Positions 20,640 through 30,547 of a DNA stretch of 64,000 nucleotides are shown here, one piece after another. The stretch is taken from the NCBI RefSeq assembly GCF_018390645.1, contig NZ_JAHBGC010000020.1, forward strand, positions 418,869-482,868, written 5' to 3'. Numbering within the stretch: position 1 is the stretch's first letter; each line of letters starts with the position of its first letter. Origin of the DNA: Ancylobacter dichloromethanicus (GTDB lineage: Bacteria; Pseudomonadota; Alphaproteobacteria; Rhizobiales; Xanthobacteraceae). A model generated the notes under the pieces. That model had not been told where the DNA came from, did no database searches, and saw nothing but the letters and a program-made list of their open reading frames with translations. A program made the translations under genes and the position numbers.

Positions 20640-21428
20640 CTACGCCCTGAAGGCCAGTTCGGCCCACACCGGCACATGGTCCGAGGGCTTCTCCCAGCCG
20701 CGCACATGCTTGTCGATGCCGACCGCCTTCAGCCGGTCGGTAGCCTGTGGCGAAAGCAGCAGGTGGTCGATGCGGATGCCGTTATTGCGCTGCCACGCCC
20801 CGGCCTGATAGTCCCAGAAGCTGTAGAGTCCGGCCTCGTCGGTGGCGGCGCGCAGCGCGTCGGTCATGCCGAGGTTGAGCAGTTCGCGGAAGGCCGCCCG
20901 CGTCTGCGGCAGGAACAGCGCGTCCTCCACCCAGGCCTGCGGGTTGGCGGCGTCCTCCGGCTCGGGAATGACGTTGTAGTCGCCGCACACGACCAGCGGC
21001 TCCTCATAGGCGAGGCGGTCGGCGATATGCGCCTTCAGCCGCTGCATCCAGCCGAGCTTGTAGGGGTATTTCTCGGTGTCCACCGGATTGCCGTTCGGCA
21101 GGTAGAGGCCGCAGACCCGCAGTGAGCCCTCGGGCGTCGAAACCACCACCTCGATGAAGCGTGACTGCACGTCGCCATCGTCGCCCGGCAGGCCGGAGGC
21201 GACCTCGTCGAAAGGCAGGCGGGAGAGCACGGCGACACCGTTGAAACCCTTCTGGCCATGCACCGCGACATTGTAGCCGAGTGCCTCGAACGCCTCGCGC
21301 GGGAACGCCTCATCGGTGCATTTCAGCTCCTGCAGGCACACCACGTCCGGCGTGGTCTCCCTCAGCCAGGCGACGGCGTGCTCCTGACGTTGCCTGATCG
21401 AATTGACGTTCCAGGTGGCGATGCGCAT
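20640..21428 (-). CDS. xthA: Exodeoxyribonuclease III
   Basis: AP endonuclease/3'-5' exonuclease of base-excision repair, 262 residues. The fold motifs are in order: MRIATWNVNSIRQR at the start, CLQELKC (metal-binding Glu), YLPNGNP, CGDYNVIPEPED, and the catalytic IRIDHLLLS and SDHVPVWAEL at the end. The frame extends to 21500 but the family N-terminus is at 21428. Convergent with the Sel1 gene. Confidence 0.95.
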   Translation of the reverse strand: MRIATWNVNSIRQRQEHAVAWLRETTPDVVCLQELKCTDEAFPREAFEALGYNVAVHGQKGFNGVAVLSRLPFDEVASGLPGDDGDVQSRFIEVVVSTPEGSLRVCGLYLPNGNPVDTEKYPYKLGWMQRLKAHIADRLAYEEPLVVCGDYNVIPEPEDAANPQAWVEDALFLPQTRAAFRELLNLGMTDALRAATDEAGLYSFWDYQAGAWQRNNGIRIDHLLLSPQATDRLKAVGIDKHVRGWEKPSDHVPVWAELAFRA

Positions 21429-21506
21429 CGGGCTCTCACGGCAGGCGGAAAATCGGTAGATGGACTTGGAGCGATCACGCGGGCCAAACGCCCGCACCAA
21501 TCACTC

Positions 21507-21576
21507 GGGCCCATGAATCGGGCCCATGAATCGGGCCCATGACTCGGGTAGACGACTCGGGTCGACGACTCGGGCC
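21507..21576. repeat. 13-bp tandem repeat between xthA and the nucleosidase gene
   Basis: Five consecutive 13-base units start at 21507, 21520, 21533, 21546 and 21559: two identical GGGCCCATGAATC, then GGGCCCATGACTC, GGGTAGACGACTC and GGGTCGACGACTC, followed by a partial GGGCC. It fills most of the intergenic space. It looks like a short minisatellite made by slippage; no coding or regulatory role is visible. Confidence 0.85.
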
Positions 21577-21583
21577 AACCACT

Positions 21584-22336
21584 CTACAGCACCGGCAGCA
21601 GGCGGCGCACGACGAGGGCGGAGGACAGCGCCACCTCGTCGATGAACAGGCGGAAATCGAAATGCGACTCGCGGCCGGCGAGGTCGGACAGGGTGCGCAC
21701 CACCAGCCAGGGCGTGGCGAAGGCGCTCGCGACCTGCGCCATCGCCGCGCCCTCCATCTCCACCGCCGCGCCGCCGAGTTCGCGGAACAGCCGCTCGCGC
21801 GGCGCTTCGGCGTTGATGAACTGGTCGCCGGTGAGGATGCGCCCGTAATGCAGGCGGGGCGCACGTTCGCCGCCGGTGGCGGAGAGGGGCGCGAGCGTGA
21901 GGTCGGCCAGCGCCGTCCGCACCCGGCCGATCAGTTCGCCATCGGCGGCGTGGCCAAGCCCTTCATACGGGCTGAAGAAGGGCAGGTGCCCCGCCTGATA
22001 GACGACGAACGCCTCGTCCGGGGAGTAGTAGCCGGCGTCGTGCTGCACCACATGGTCGGCGATCACCACGTCGCCGACCGACAGTGCCGGGTCGAGCCCG
22101 CCGGCGATGCCCGAGAACAGCAGCAGGCGGCATTCGAACCGCTCCAGCAGCAGCGTCGCGGCGATGGCGGCGTTGACCTTGCCCATGCCGGCGCGCGCCA
22201 GAACCACCTGGTGCCCGTCGAGCCGGCCGGCGTGAAACACCATGCCGGCGCACTCGGTGACCTCGGCGCCTGTGAGATTGTCGGCGAGAAAGGCGAATTC
22301 CTGCGGAATGGCGCAGAGCACGCCGACCGGGCGCAT
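21584..22336 (-). CDS. 5'-methylthioadenosine/S-adenosylhomocysteine nucleosidase family protein
   Basis: Purine nucleoside phosphorylase-fold hydrolase of 250 residues. Family landmarks are ARAGMGKVNAA, FSGIAGGLDP with GDVVIADHVVQHDAGYY, the purine/ribose-binding AAVEMEGAAMAQVA, and the catalytic Asp in VRTLSD. It starts MRPVGVLCAIPQEFAFL, overlapping the Fe-S carrier gene stop by one base (TGATG type), so the two are cotranslated. It would detoxify MTA/SAH or act on a related nucleoside. Confidence 0.85.
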   Translation of the reverse strand: MRPVGVLCAIPQEFAFLADNLTGAEVTECAGMVFHAGRLDGHQVVLARAGMGKVNAAIAATLLLERFECRLLLFSGIAGGLDPALSVGDVVIADHVVQHDAGYYSPDEAFVVYQAGHLPFFSPYEGLGHAADGELIGRVRTALADLTLAPLSATGGERAPRLHYGRILTGDQFINAEAPRERLFRELGGAAVEMEGAAMAQVASAFATPWLVVRTLSDLAGRESHFDFRLFIDEVALSSALVVRRLLPVL

Positions 22337-22695
22337 CAGAGCGCGAAGCTGGTGCCGCAGCCGCAGGACGCGGTGGCGTGCGGGTTCGCGACGCGGAACG
22401 AGGCGCCGATCAGGTCGTCGACATAGTCGATATGCGAACCGGACATGTATTCCAGCGAAACCGGGTCGATGACCACGCTCGCCCCGCCCTCGGCAATGAC
22501 GATGTCGTCCGCCTCGCGCTCGCGGGTGATGTCGAACTTGTACTGGAAGCCCGAACAGCCGCCGCCCTCCACGCTCACACGCAGCATGGTCTGCGGCGGT
22601 TCCCCGCTCAGAATCTCGGCGATCCGCCGCGCCGCGCTGGCGGTGACGCCGACGGCATGGGCGGAAATCGTGTCGGGCGAAGGACCTGCGCTCAT
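22336..22695 (-). CDS. erpA: A-type iron-sulfur cluster carrier (ErpA/IscA family)
   Basis: 119-residue HesB/IscA-like protein that carries Fe-S clusters to target enzymes. The three cluster cysteines are in place: VEGGGCSGFQYKF and the C-terminal ASCGCGTSFAL. The conserved VVIDPVSLEYMSGSHIDYV is also seen. The start at 22695 (MSAGPSPDTISAHAV) is assigned by length. The gene is divergent from dgt with about 100 bases between. ErpA is the best match by sequence pattern; other A-type names are possible. Confidence 0.85.
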   Translation of the reverse strand: MSAGPSPDTISAHAVGVTASAARRIAEILSGEPPQTMLRVSVEGGGCSGFQYKFDITREREADDIVIAEGGASVVIDPVSLEYMSGSHIDYVDDLIGASFRVANPHATASCGCGTSFAL

Positions 22696-22794
22696 TTCGC
22701 ACACTTCCCGTTGAATATGACCTGCCCTGATAGTTAAGTGCTGCCGCCCCCGAGTCAAAGGGGGCTTCACGAAACTCTGGCAGGAGGAACGCGC

Positions 22795-23967
22795 ATGGCG
22801 GTGGCCGGGGCGAGGCCGCGGGCGCCATGGGCGTCGAAGGCGGAGGAGAGCCGGGGGCGGCTCCATCCGGAGGCCGGAGGGGACGCGCGCAGCGCGTTCC
22901 GCCGCGATGCCGACCGCATCATCCACTCCAGCGCCTTCCGCCGGCTCGCCTACAAGACGCAGGTCTTTTCCTATCATGAGGGCGATCACTACCGCACCCG
23001 GCTGACCCATACGCTGGAGGTGGTGCAGGTGGCGCGCTCGGTGGCCCGCGCGCTCGGCCTCGACGAGGATCTGAGCGAGGCGCTGGCGCTGGCGCACGAC
23101 CTCGGCCATCCGCCCTTCGCCCATGCCGGCGAGAGGGTGCTCGACGCCTGCATGGCCGCCTATGGCGGGTTCGATCACAATGCTCAGTCGCTGCGCGTGG
23201 TGACGCGGCTGGAGAACCGCTACCCCGATTTCGACGGCCTCAACCTCACTTGGGAGACGCATGAGGGGATCGTCAAGCATAATGGCCCGCAGACGGGTCC
23301 GCTGCCGCACGCCATCGCGGTGCATGCCGAGCGGCAGGACCTGTGGTTGTGGAGCTGGCCCTCGGCCGAGGCGCAGGTCGCCGCCATCGCCGACGACATC
23401 GCCTATGACGTGCACGACCTTGACGACGGGCTGCGGGCCGGTCTCTTCGATCTCACCGAACTGACCGGACTCCCGCTCATCCACACCGTCCTCGCCGATA
23501 TCGCCGCCCGCTGGCCTCATCTCGACCGCGCCCGCACCTTCCATGAGCTCGGCCGGCGGATGATCACCGTGCTGATCGCCGACGTGGTGGAGGAAAGCCG
23601 CCGGCGCATCGCGCAGGCCCAGCCGGAGGACGCCGACGCGATCCGCCGCCTCGGCCGCCAGGTGATTGGATTCTCGGCGGAAACGGCGGCGGCGGAGAAG
23701 GCGATCAAGGCGTTTCTGTTTCCCCGCATGTACCGCCATCCCCGGGTGATGCAGGCCATGGACGCCGCCGGCGCCGTGGTGCGCGAACTGTTCGAGCGCT
23801 ACATGGCCGACACCGCCGCGCTGCCGGAGGAATGGCGCGCCAGCGTGGAGGGCCGGACCCAGGCGGCGCGCGCCCGGCGCATCGCCGATTTCCTCGCCGG
23901 CCAGACCGACCGCTACGCCCTCGCCGACCACGCCCGCCTCTTTGACAGGGCACCTGAACTGCGGTAG
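22795..23967 (+). CDS. dgt: Deoxyguanosinetriphosphate triphosphohydrolase-like protein
   Basis: HD-domain dNTPase of 390 residues that hydrolyses dGTP or other dNTPs to nucleoside and triphosphate. The metal site is seen as H in [15 protein letters not shown] and HD in [17 protein letters not shown], with the distal Asp in [15 protein letters not shown]. The start at 22795 has a near-perfect AGGAGGAA ribosome-binding site; the longer frame from 22738 is not needed. It precedes argS as in many Rhizobiales. Confidence 0.93.
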   Translation: MAVAGARPRAPWASKAEESRGRLHPEAGGDARSAFRRDADRIIHSSAFRRLAYKTQVFSYHEGDHYRTRLTHTLEVVQVARSVARALGLDEDLSEALALAHDLGHPPFAHAGERVLDACMAAYGGFDHNAQSLRVVTRLENRYPDFDGLNLTWETHEGIVKHNGPQTGPLPHAIAVHAERQDLWLWSWPSAEAQVAAIADDIAYDVHDLDDGLRAGLFDLTELTGLPLIHTVLADIAARWPHLDRARTFHELGRRMITVLIADVVEESRRRIAQAQPEDADAIRRLGRQVIGFSAETAAAEKAIKAFLFPRMYRHPRVMQAMDAAGAVVRELFERYMADTAALPEEWRASVEGRTQAARARRIADFLAGQTDRYALADHARLFDRAPELR

Positions 23968-24013
23968 CGGCAGCGGCCCCTTCTGGGTCTGGCCGTGCCG
24001 GGAGTTGCTCCTC

Positions 24014-25780
24014 ATGAACCTCTTCGCCCTCTTCGTCGATCACGTCCGCGCCGCCCTCGCCGATCTCGCGCGCGAAGGGGTGGCGCCCCCGGGCGTCGAT
24101 ACCGCGCGGGTGGTGGTGGAGCCGCCGCGCGACGCGTCCCATGGCGACCTCTCCACCAATGCGGCGATGGTGCTGGCGAAGGAAGCAGGGCTGAAGCCGC
24201 GCGACCTCGCGGAGAAGCTGACCGCCAAGCTCGCGGCGATACCGGGCGTCGCCAAGGTTGATGTCGCCGGCCCCGGCTTCATCAACCTCACCCTCGACGG
24301 CTCCTACTGGCCGCAGGTGATCGCCGCCGTCCTTCGGCAGGGCCGGGATTTCGGTCGTTCGGACAGTGGAGCGGGCCAGCCGATCAATGTCGAATATGTC
24401 TCCGCCAACCCCACCGGGCCGATGCATGTCGGCCATTGCCGCGGCGCGGTATTCGGTGACGCGCTGGCCAGCCTGCTGGCTTTCGCCGGCTGGAAGGTGA
24501 CGCGCGAATATTACATCAACGACGCCGGGGCGCAGGTCGACGTGCTCGCCCGCTCGGCCTTCCTGCGCTACCGCGAGGCGCTGGGCGAGGCGATCACCAT
24601 TCCCGAAGGACTCTATCCCGGCGATTACCTCGTTCCCGTCGGCAAGGCGCTGGTCACCAAATATGGCCGCACGCTGCTGGACAAGCCCGAGGGCGAGTGG
24701 CTGCCGCCAGTGCGTCAGGTCTCGATCGACGCCATGATGGCGATGATCCGCACCGACCTGGCGGCGCTGAACATCCGGCACGACACGTTCTTCTCAGAGC
24801 GCACGCTGCATGCGCGGCCCGATGGAGCGCCGAGCATCATTGACCGTCTGATGGACAGCCTGCGCGCCCGCGATCTCGTCTATGAGGGACGCCTGGCGCC
24901 GCCAAAGGGCCAGCCGGTGGAGGACTGGGAGGACCGCGAGCAGACGCTGTTCCGCGCCACACGGTTCGGCGACGACGTCGATCGCCCGCTGATGAAGTCG
25001 GACGGCGCCTACACCTATTTCGCGGCCGATATCGCCTATCACAAGGACAAGTACGACCGCGGCTTCAGGCGGATGATCGACGTGTGGGGCGCCGACCATG
25101 GCGGCTATGTCAAGCGCATGCAGGCGGCGGTGAAAGCGGCCTCGGACGGGGCGGCGAGCCTTGATGTCGAGCTCTGCCAACTGGTGCGGCTGCTGCGCAA
25201 TGGCGAGCCGGTGAAAATGTCGAAGCGCTCCGGCGATTTCGTCACGCTGCGCGACGTGGTCGACGAGGTCGGGCGCGACGCGGTGCGGTTCATGATGATC
25301 AACCGCAAGAATGACGCCGTGCTCGACTTCGATCTCGCCAAGGTGATCGAGCAGTCACGCGACAACCCGGTGTTCTATGTGCAGTACGCCCATGCCCGGG
25401 CCTGCTCGATCCTGCGCAATGCCGGGCAGGCTTTTCCCGACCTGCCGCAGGCGCCCGCCGATTTCGCCGGCGGGGCGCTGGCGCGGCTGGACGACGAAGG
25501 GGAAGTCGGCCTCGCCCGGCTGATCGCCAACTATCCGCGCATGGTCGAACAGGCCGCGTCGGCGCGAGAGCCGCATCGGGTGACCTTCTATCTCTATGAT
25601 CTCGCCAGCGCGTTGCACGGACAATGGAACCGCGGGAAAGATATGCCTCATTTACGCTTCATTATCGAAGATGATCGAGAGTTGACTTATGCGCGGCTGG
25701 CTCTTGTGCACGCAGTCGCACTGATCATCGCTTCAGGACTCTCCATTCTTGGAGTCGATGCTCCCGAAGAAATGCGGTGA
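24014..25780 (+). CDS. argS: Arginyl-tRNA synthetase
   Basis: Class I synthetase of 588 residues. The HIGH-type motif is [13 protein letters not shown] and the KMSKS-like motif is [13 protein letters not shown]. The N-terminal additional domain (about 1-110) and C-terminal DALR anticodon domain end with the usual APEEMR. The final 160 bases (25621-25780) are about 51% GC by hand count against clearly higher GC upstream, yet encode a normal C-terminus. The start at 24014 ([15 protein letters not shown]) is the family start. Confidence 0.96.
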   Translation: MNLFALFVDHVRAALADLAREGVAPPGVDTARVVVEPPRDASHGDLSTNAAMVLAKEAGLKPRDLAEKLTAKLAAIPGVAKVDVAGPGFINLTLDGSYWPQVIAAVLRQGRDFGRSDSGAGQPINVEYVSANPTGPMHVGHCRGAVFGDALASLLAFAGWKVTREYYINDAGAQVDVLARSAFLRYREALGEAITIPEGLYPGDYLVPVGKALVTKYGRTLLDKPEGEWLPPVRQVSIDAMMAMIRTDLAALNIRHDTFFSERTLHARPDGAPSIIDRLMDSLRARDLVYEGRLAPPKGQPVEDWEDREQTLFRATRFGDDVDRPLMKSDGAYTYFAADIAYHKDKYDRGFRRMIDVWGADHGGYVKRMQAAVKAASDGAASLDVELCQLVRLLRNGEPVKMSKRSGDFVTLRDVVDEVGRDAVRFMMINRKNDAVLDFDLAKVIEQSRDNPVFYVQYAHARACSILRNAGQAFPDLPQAPADFAGGALARLDDEGEVGLARLIANYPRMVEQAASAREPHRVTFYLYDLASALHGQWNRGKDMPHLRFIIEDDRELTYARLALVHAVALIIASGLSILGVDAPEEMR

Positions 25781-25870
25781 GCGCGTCGCGACGGTTCGTT
25801 CGGCCCTGCGCTCCCGTGATGCCGCCCGGCGGGTGGCCCCTGTTGTGATCGTGTCGAACGGAATCTGAAG

Positions 25871-27907
25871 ATGGGCAATGAGAACATGCGTGATCGGCCG
25901 GAAAACCCCGCCGAGGATCCGCTTGCCGAACTTGCCCGCCTGATGGCTCAGGAAGACGACCTTGCCGCGTTGACCCGGAAAGCGCCGCAACCGGCGCCGA
26001 CCGCCCCTCCTCGGCCGGCTCCGCCGCGCCGTCCGGCCGAAGAGGGGCGTCCGGCCGCGGGCTCCTTCGCCGCGCTGGCGGCGGAAGTCTATGGCGAGGG
26101 CGTGCCGCGCGCGGCACCGATGGCGCGTTCCGGCGCCGAGGAAGCGACGCGCGACACTCATCGCGACCCCGCCCGTGGCGACCGTCCCGTCGATCCGCGG
26201 GCACCCCACATGCCCCCGCGCCCGCAGGCCACCGAGGCCGTGCGCCGGGCACCACTGTCGCGTCCAGAGGCCCCGTCTCCGTCTTCGGCGGCCCCCTCTC
26301 CGGCGGCCCCCTCTCCGGCGGCCATCCAGCCCCTTTCGCCACGCGCCGCCGCCCCCCGTCCCGCCGGGCTGCGGGCCGAGGCGCCGCTTTCCCCGGCGCG
26401 TCCTTCCATGCTCTCGCCGGACGCCCCCCGCCAGGAAGCGCTTCGGCAGGAAGCGCTTCGCCAGGATGCTGCGCGTCAGGAGGCGGCCCGTCAGGAGGCC
26501 GCGCGCCAAGAAGCTGCGCGCCAGGAAGCCGCGCGTCAGGAGGCGGGGCGTCAGGGCCAGGAAGCGGCCCGTCAGGAGGCTCTTCGCCAGCAGGCGGCCC
26601 GTCAGGAGGCGCTCCGTCGCGAGGCGCTTCGTCAGGAAGCCGTCCGCCAGGAGGCCGCACGTCGCGAAGCGGCCAGCCGCGAGGCGGCGCGCGCCCAACC
26701 CGCGTCAACCGCCCGCGCCGAGGAGACCGCTACCGGCGCCGACATCCCGGCCTGGATGACCCGCGCGACTGCGGCCGCTCGCGCCTCCACCGCCGACGCC
26801 GCCATGGCGCCGAAAGTTGCGGCGCCGGCCGCCATGGCGGCGCCGCCTGCGGCCTCCCGCCACGCCAGCGCGCCGCAGGCCTTCGATCTCGACGAGGATG
26901 CCTATGACTACGGGCGTTCCGCCAGCGATCACGAGCCCGGTCCCGAGGCCTATGAGGAATACGAGACCGATGAGACGGCGCCCGCTCATCGCAGCCGCCG
27001 CCGGCTGCTGATGATCGGCGGTGCGCTGGTGGTCTTCATCGGCGCCGCCGCCGTCGGCTACGTCCTGGTGTCGGGCCCGTCCGGCTCCGGCCCTTCGGGC
27101 GAGCCGCCCATCATCCGGGCCGACCAGGGGCCGAACAAGGTGGTTCCGAACCAGCCGGCACAGGAGCAGACCGCCGACGGCCAGAAGCTGATCTATGACC
27201 GGGTCGGCGGCAGCGCGACGACCGGTAACGAGCAGGTGGTCTCCAGCGAGGAGCAGCCGGTCGATGTCTCGCAGGCGGCGCAGCCTCAGCCGCGCGTCAT
27301 CCAGACCACCCCTTCCGGCAGCGCGTCGCCGGCCAGTTCCGGCGAGCCCAAGCGCGTGCGCACGCTGACCGTGCGTGCCGATGGCACCGTCGTCGAGGAC
27401 ACGTCGCCGCCCGCCTCGCCGCTGCCTCCGGGCGCGAGCGCCGAACCTGCCGGGGGGGCGGACCGTGCGGACAGTCCCGTGGCGCTGAATCTCGGCACCG
27501 GCGGGGCGGTTCCGACCACGCCTGCGCCACTGTCATCCACCCCCTCCATCGTCGACAACATGCCGGACGATCCGCCGCCAGCACCGGCTCCTCGCGTTGC
27601 CGCGGCCCCGGCCCCGGCGGCGTCTCCGTCCCCGGCCGCGAGCAGCGCTTCGGTGCCGGCGGGGGCCTATGTGGTGCAGATCGCGGCGGTGCGCTCCGAG
27701 GCTGAGGCGCAGGCCACCTGGCGGGGGGCGCAGGCGAAATATGGCATGCTGGCCAACCAGCCGCTGAGCGTGAAGCGCGCCGATCTTGGCGACCGTGGCA
27801 TCTTCTATCGCGTACAGGCCGGCTCCTTCGGCGCCCGCGAGGGTGCGGTCGATCTGTGCGAGGCACTGCGCGCCCAGGGTGGCAACTGCATGGTCGTCCG
27901 GAACTGA
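25871..27907 (+). CDS. SPOR-domain membrane protein with long low-complexity region
   Basis: 678 residues. The N-terminal cytoplasmic part (about 1-375) is Pro/Ala-rich and includes about 18 tandem copies of a five-residue unit (R-Q-E-A-A/L) near residues 185-275. One membrane helix follows (LLMIGGALVVFIGAAAVGYV, about 380-400), then a periplasmic linker, then a C-terminal SPOR domain (about 598-678) beginning GAYVVQIAAVRSEAEA. SPOR domains bind denuded septal peptidoglycan, so a septum-localised role in division is likely. It sits between argS and nagZ, a conserved Rhizobiales order. Confidence 0.88.
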   Translation: MGNENMRDRPENPAEDPLAELARLMAQEDDLAALTRKAPQPAPTAPPRPAPPRRPAEEGRPAAGSFAALAAEVYGEGVPRAAPMARSGAEEATRDTHRDPARGDRPVDPRAPHMPPRPQATEAVRRAPLSRPEAPSPSSAAPSPAAPSPAAIQPLSPRAAAPRPAGLRAEAPLSPARPSMLSPDAPRQEALRQEALRQDAARQEAARQEAARQEAARQEAARQEAGRQGQEAARQEALRQQAARQEALRREALRQEAVRQEAARREAASREAARAQPASTARAEETATGADIPAWMTRATAAARASTADAAMAPKVAAPAAMAAPPAASRHASAPQAFDLDEDAYDYGRSASDHEPGPEAYEEYETDETAPAHRSRRRLLMIGGALVVFIGAAAVGYVLVSGPSGSGPSGEPPIIRADQGPNKVVPNQPAQEQTADGQKLIYDRVGGSATTGNEQVVSSEEQPVDVSQAAQPQPRVIQTTPSGSASPASSGEPKRVRTLTVRADGTVVEDTSPPASPLPPGASAEPAGGADRADSPVALNLGTGGAVPTTPAPLSSTPSIVDNMPDDPPPAPAPRVAAAPAPAASPSPAASSASVPAGAYVVQIAAVRSEAEAQATWRGAQAKYGMLANQPLSVKRADLGDRGIFYRVQAGSFGAREGAVDLCEALRAQGGNCMVVRN

Positions 27908-27917
27908 TGCACCGGAT

Positions 27918-28946
27918 ATGACCCCCGTTCCCGCGCCGCGCGCGTTCATCACCGGCTGTGCCGGCACCTCGCTCACGCCCGACGAGGTCGCTTTCCTTGG
28001 GGAGGCGGCGCCGTGGGGGCTGATCCTGTTTCGCCGCAACATTGAGAGCCCGGCTCAGGTGGCGGCGCTGGTCGCCGCCTTCCGGGCCGTTGTCGGTCGC
28101 GTCGATGCGCCGGTGCTGACTGACCAGGAAGGCGGCCGGGTGCAGCGGCTCGGGCCGCCGCATTGGCCGGCCTACCCGCCCGCCGAGGTCTTTGCCCGCC
28201 GCGCCGAGGCCGGCGACATGGACGGCGCGGCGCAGGCGGCGCGTTTGGGCGCGCGGCTGATGGCGGACGATCTCGCGGCGCTGGGAATCACCATCGACTG
28301 TCTGCCCTGCGCCGACCTGCGTCTGCCCGAGGGCCATGGCATCATCGGCGACCGGGCCTATGGATCGAGCCCCGCCCAGGTGGCGCATCTCGCCCGCGCG
28401 GCGGCGGAGGGGCTGATCGGTGGCGGCGTGCTGCCGGTGCTCAAGCACATTCCCGGCCATGGCCGCGCCCGCGCCGACAGTCACGAGAGCCTGCCGGTGG
28501 TCGAAACCTCACGGGCCGAACTGGAGGCGACCGATTTCGAACCGTTCCGCCTTCTCGCCGACCTGCCGCTCGGCATGACGGCACACGTCGTCTACGCCGC
28601 CATCGACCCCGATCGTCCGGCGACGACATCGAAAAAGGTGATCGAGGAGATCGTTCGCGGCCATATCGGCTTCGATGGCGCACTGATGAGCGACGATCTT
28701 TCCATGGGCGCGCTGGCCGGTTCGCTGGCGGGCCGCACCGAGGCCGCCTTCGCCGCCGGCTGCGACCTGGCGCTGCATTGCAACGGGCGGCTCGACGAGA
28801 TGGCGGAAGTAGCGTCGCGCTCGCCGGTGCTGGCGGGCGATGCCGGGCGACGCTGCGCGGCTGCGCTGGCTCGCCTCACGCCGGCGGAAGAAATTGAGCG
28901 AAGCGAGGCGCAGACGCGTTTTTCGGCTATGATCGCGGCGTTCTGA
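27918..28946 (+). CDS. nagZ: Beta-N-acetylhexosaminidase NagZ
   Basis: GH3 enzyme that removes GlcNAc from anhydro-muropeptides in cytosolic peptidoglycan recycling. The GH3 signature KHIPGHGRARADSHESLP holds the loop Asp-His pair, and the nucleophile Asp is in LMSDDLSMGAL. Also seen is the sugar-binding DQEGGRVQRL. Length 342 is normal. It begins ten bases after the SPOR gene stop, so the two are probably cotranscribed. Confidence 0.95.
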   Translation: MTPVPAPRAFITGCAGTSLTPDEVAFLGEAAPWGLILFRRNIESPAQVAALVAAFRAVVGRVDAPVLTDQEGGRVQRLGPPHWPAYPPAEVFARRAEAGDMDGAAQAARLGARLMADDLAALGITIDCLPCADLRLPEGHGIIGDRAYGSSPAQVAHLARAAAEGLIGGGVLPVLKHIPGHGRARADSHESLPVVETSRAELEATDFEPFRLLADLPLGMTAHVVYAAIDPDRPATTSKKVIEEIVRGHIGFDGALMSDDLSMGALAGSLAGRTEAAFAAGCDLALHCNGRLDEMAEVASRSPVLAGDAGRRCAAALARLTPAEEIERSEAQTRFSAMIAAF

Positions 28947-28963
28947 ACATCGCCGCGGTTCCC

Positions 28964-29770
28964 ATGGTTCAAAGCCAGTTCACCTTCGATGCCGATGCCG
29001 TGCGCCAGGCGGGCGAGCCCGCGCTGGTGGTCGATGTCGATGGCTTCGAGGGGCCGCTGGACCTTCTGCTGGCGCTGGCGCGGACCCAGAAAGTGGATCT
29101 GCACCGCATTTCCATTCTTCAGCTCGCCGAGCAGTATCTGCTTTTCGTCGAGGAGGCGCGGCGCATCCGGCTTGAACTGGCGGCCGACTATCTGGTGATG
29201 GCGGCGTGGCTGGCCTATCTCAAATCGCGCCTGCTGCTGCCCGATCCGCCGAAGGAGGAGGGGCCGAGCGCCTCCGACCTCGCGGCCGACCTCGCCGAGC
29301 GGCTGCGCCGGCTGGAGCAGATTCGCGCCGCGGCGGCGCATCTGGCGACGCGCGACCGCATCGGTCACGAGGTGTTCGCGCGTGGCGCGCCGGAGCCGCT
29401 GCAGGCGGCCGGTCCCGTCGTCTACGAGGCGACGCTTTACGACCTGCTCGCCGCCTATGGCGCGCAGCGCCAGAAGATGGCGCTGTCGCATGTGCGCTTT
29501 GCCCCGCGCAATGTGATTTCGCTCGCCGAGGCCCGCGACCGGCTGGAGCGGCTGATGGGCCGGCTGGCGCTGCACGGCGAATGGGCGCGGCTCGACGGCT
29601 TCCTGCTCAACTGGATCGCCGATCCGAAGATGCGCGCCACGGCGCTGGCCTCCGGCTTCTCGGCGACGCTGGAAATGGTGCGCGAGGGGCTGATCGACGT
29701 GCAGCAGGAGGAAAGCTTCGCGCCGATCTGGATACGCAGCCGGCGCGACGCTTCCGAGGAGGGCGCATGA
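28964..29770 (+). CDS. scpA: Segregation and condensation protein A
   Basis: Kleisin subunit of the SMC-ScpAB condensin, bridging SMC heads. It has 268 residues. The N-terminal ScpA signature GFEGPLDLLLALARTQKVDL and AADYLVMAAWLAYLKSRLLL are clear, and a C-terminal winged-helix region follows. The last codon overlaps the scpB start (ATGA), so translation is coupled. Confidence 0.95.
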   Translation: MVQSQFTFDADAVRQAGEPALVVDVDGFEGPLDLLLALARTQKVDLHRISILQLAEQYLLFVEEARRIRLELAADYLVMAAWLAYLKSRLLLPDPPKEEGPSASDLAADLAERLRRLEQIRAAAAHLATRDRIGHEVFARGAPEPLQAAGPVVYEATLYDLLAAYGAQRQKMALSHVRFAPRNVISLAEARDRLERLMGRLALHGEWARLDGFLLNWIADPKMRATALASGFSATLEMVREGLIDVQQEESFAPIWIRSRRDASEEGA

Positions 29771-30489
29771 GCGCCGACGCCGCCCGCCGGCCGATGCCGG
29801 CCCCCGGGACGCTGCAGGAGGCGCAGTCTGCGCCGGCCCGCGATCCCGGCCTGCGCCTATTGGAAGCGATGCTGTTCGCCGCCGGCGAGCCGCTCGACGA
29901 GGCGACGATCGCCGCCCGCCTTCCGGAAGGCGCCGACGCCCGCGCCCTGCTCACCGCGCTTTCCGCCGATTACGCCGATCGCGGCTTCAATCTCGTGCGG
30001 GTGGCCGGCAAATGGATGCTGCGCACCGCGCCGGACCTCGGTTTTCTGCTCGCCCGCGACAAGCCGGAGCCGCGCCGGCTCTCCCGCGCCGCGCTGGAGA
30101 CGCTCGCCATCATCGCCTATCACCAGCCGGTCACCCGTGCCGAGATCGAGGAGATACGCGGCGTCTCGACCAACAAGGGCACGCTCGACGTGCTGCTGGC
30201 CGCCGGCTGGGTACGCCTGCGCGGGCGCCGTCGCAGCCCGGGCCGGCCGGTTACCTATGGCACCACCGAGACCTTCCTGGTCCATTACGGGTTGGATGCC
30301 ATCCAGGACCTGCCGGGCCTTGATGAGTTGCGCGGCACCGGGCTGATCGACTCGCGGGTGTCGGCCGGCCTCACCGTGCCGCTGCCGAGCGACGATCCCG
30401 GGCTGAAGGATGACGAGGACCCGCTGGAGCCGGAATTCGAACTGTCCTTCGCGCCGGAACCCGAAGGCGATCCGGATGGCGAGGACTGA
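29767..30489 (+). CDS. scpB: Segregation and condensation protein B
   Basis: 240 residues with two winged-helix domains that dimerise and bind the ScpA middle region. Signature stretches are LLEAMLFAAGEPLDEATIA and LETLAIIAYHQPVTRAEIEE followed by IRGVSTNKGTLDVLLAAGWV. An acidic tail (residues about 205-240) follows the folded part. The start overlaps scpA by four bases. Confidence 0.95.
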   Translation: MSADAARRPMPAPGTLQEAQSAPARDPGLRLLEAMLFAAGEPLDEATIAARLPEGADARALLTALSADYADRGFNLVRVAGKWMLRTAPDLGFLLARDKPEPRRLSRAALETLAIIAYHQPVTRAEIEEIRGVSTNKGTLDVLLAAGWVRLRGRRRSPGRPVTYGTTETFLVHYGLDAIQDLPGLDELRGTGLIDSRVSAGLTVPLPSDDPGLKDDEDPLEPEFELSFAPEPEGDPDGED

Positions 30490-30547
30490 CGTCATTCCCG
30501 AGCATCTCGCCAATTCACCTGCCACGCCCGCAGCGACAGGAGCCGCC

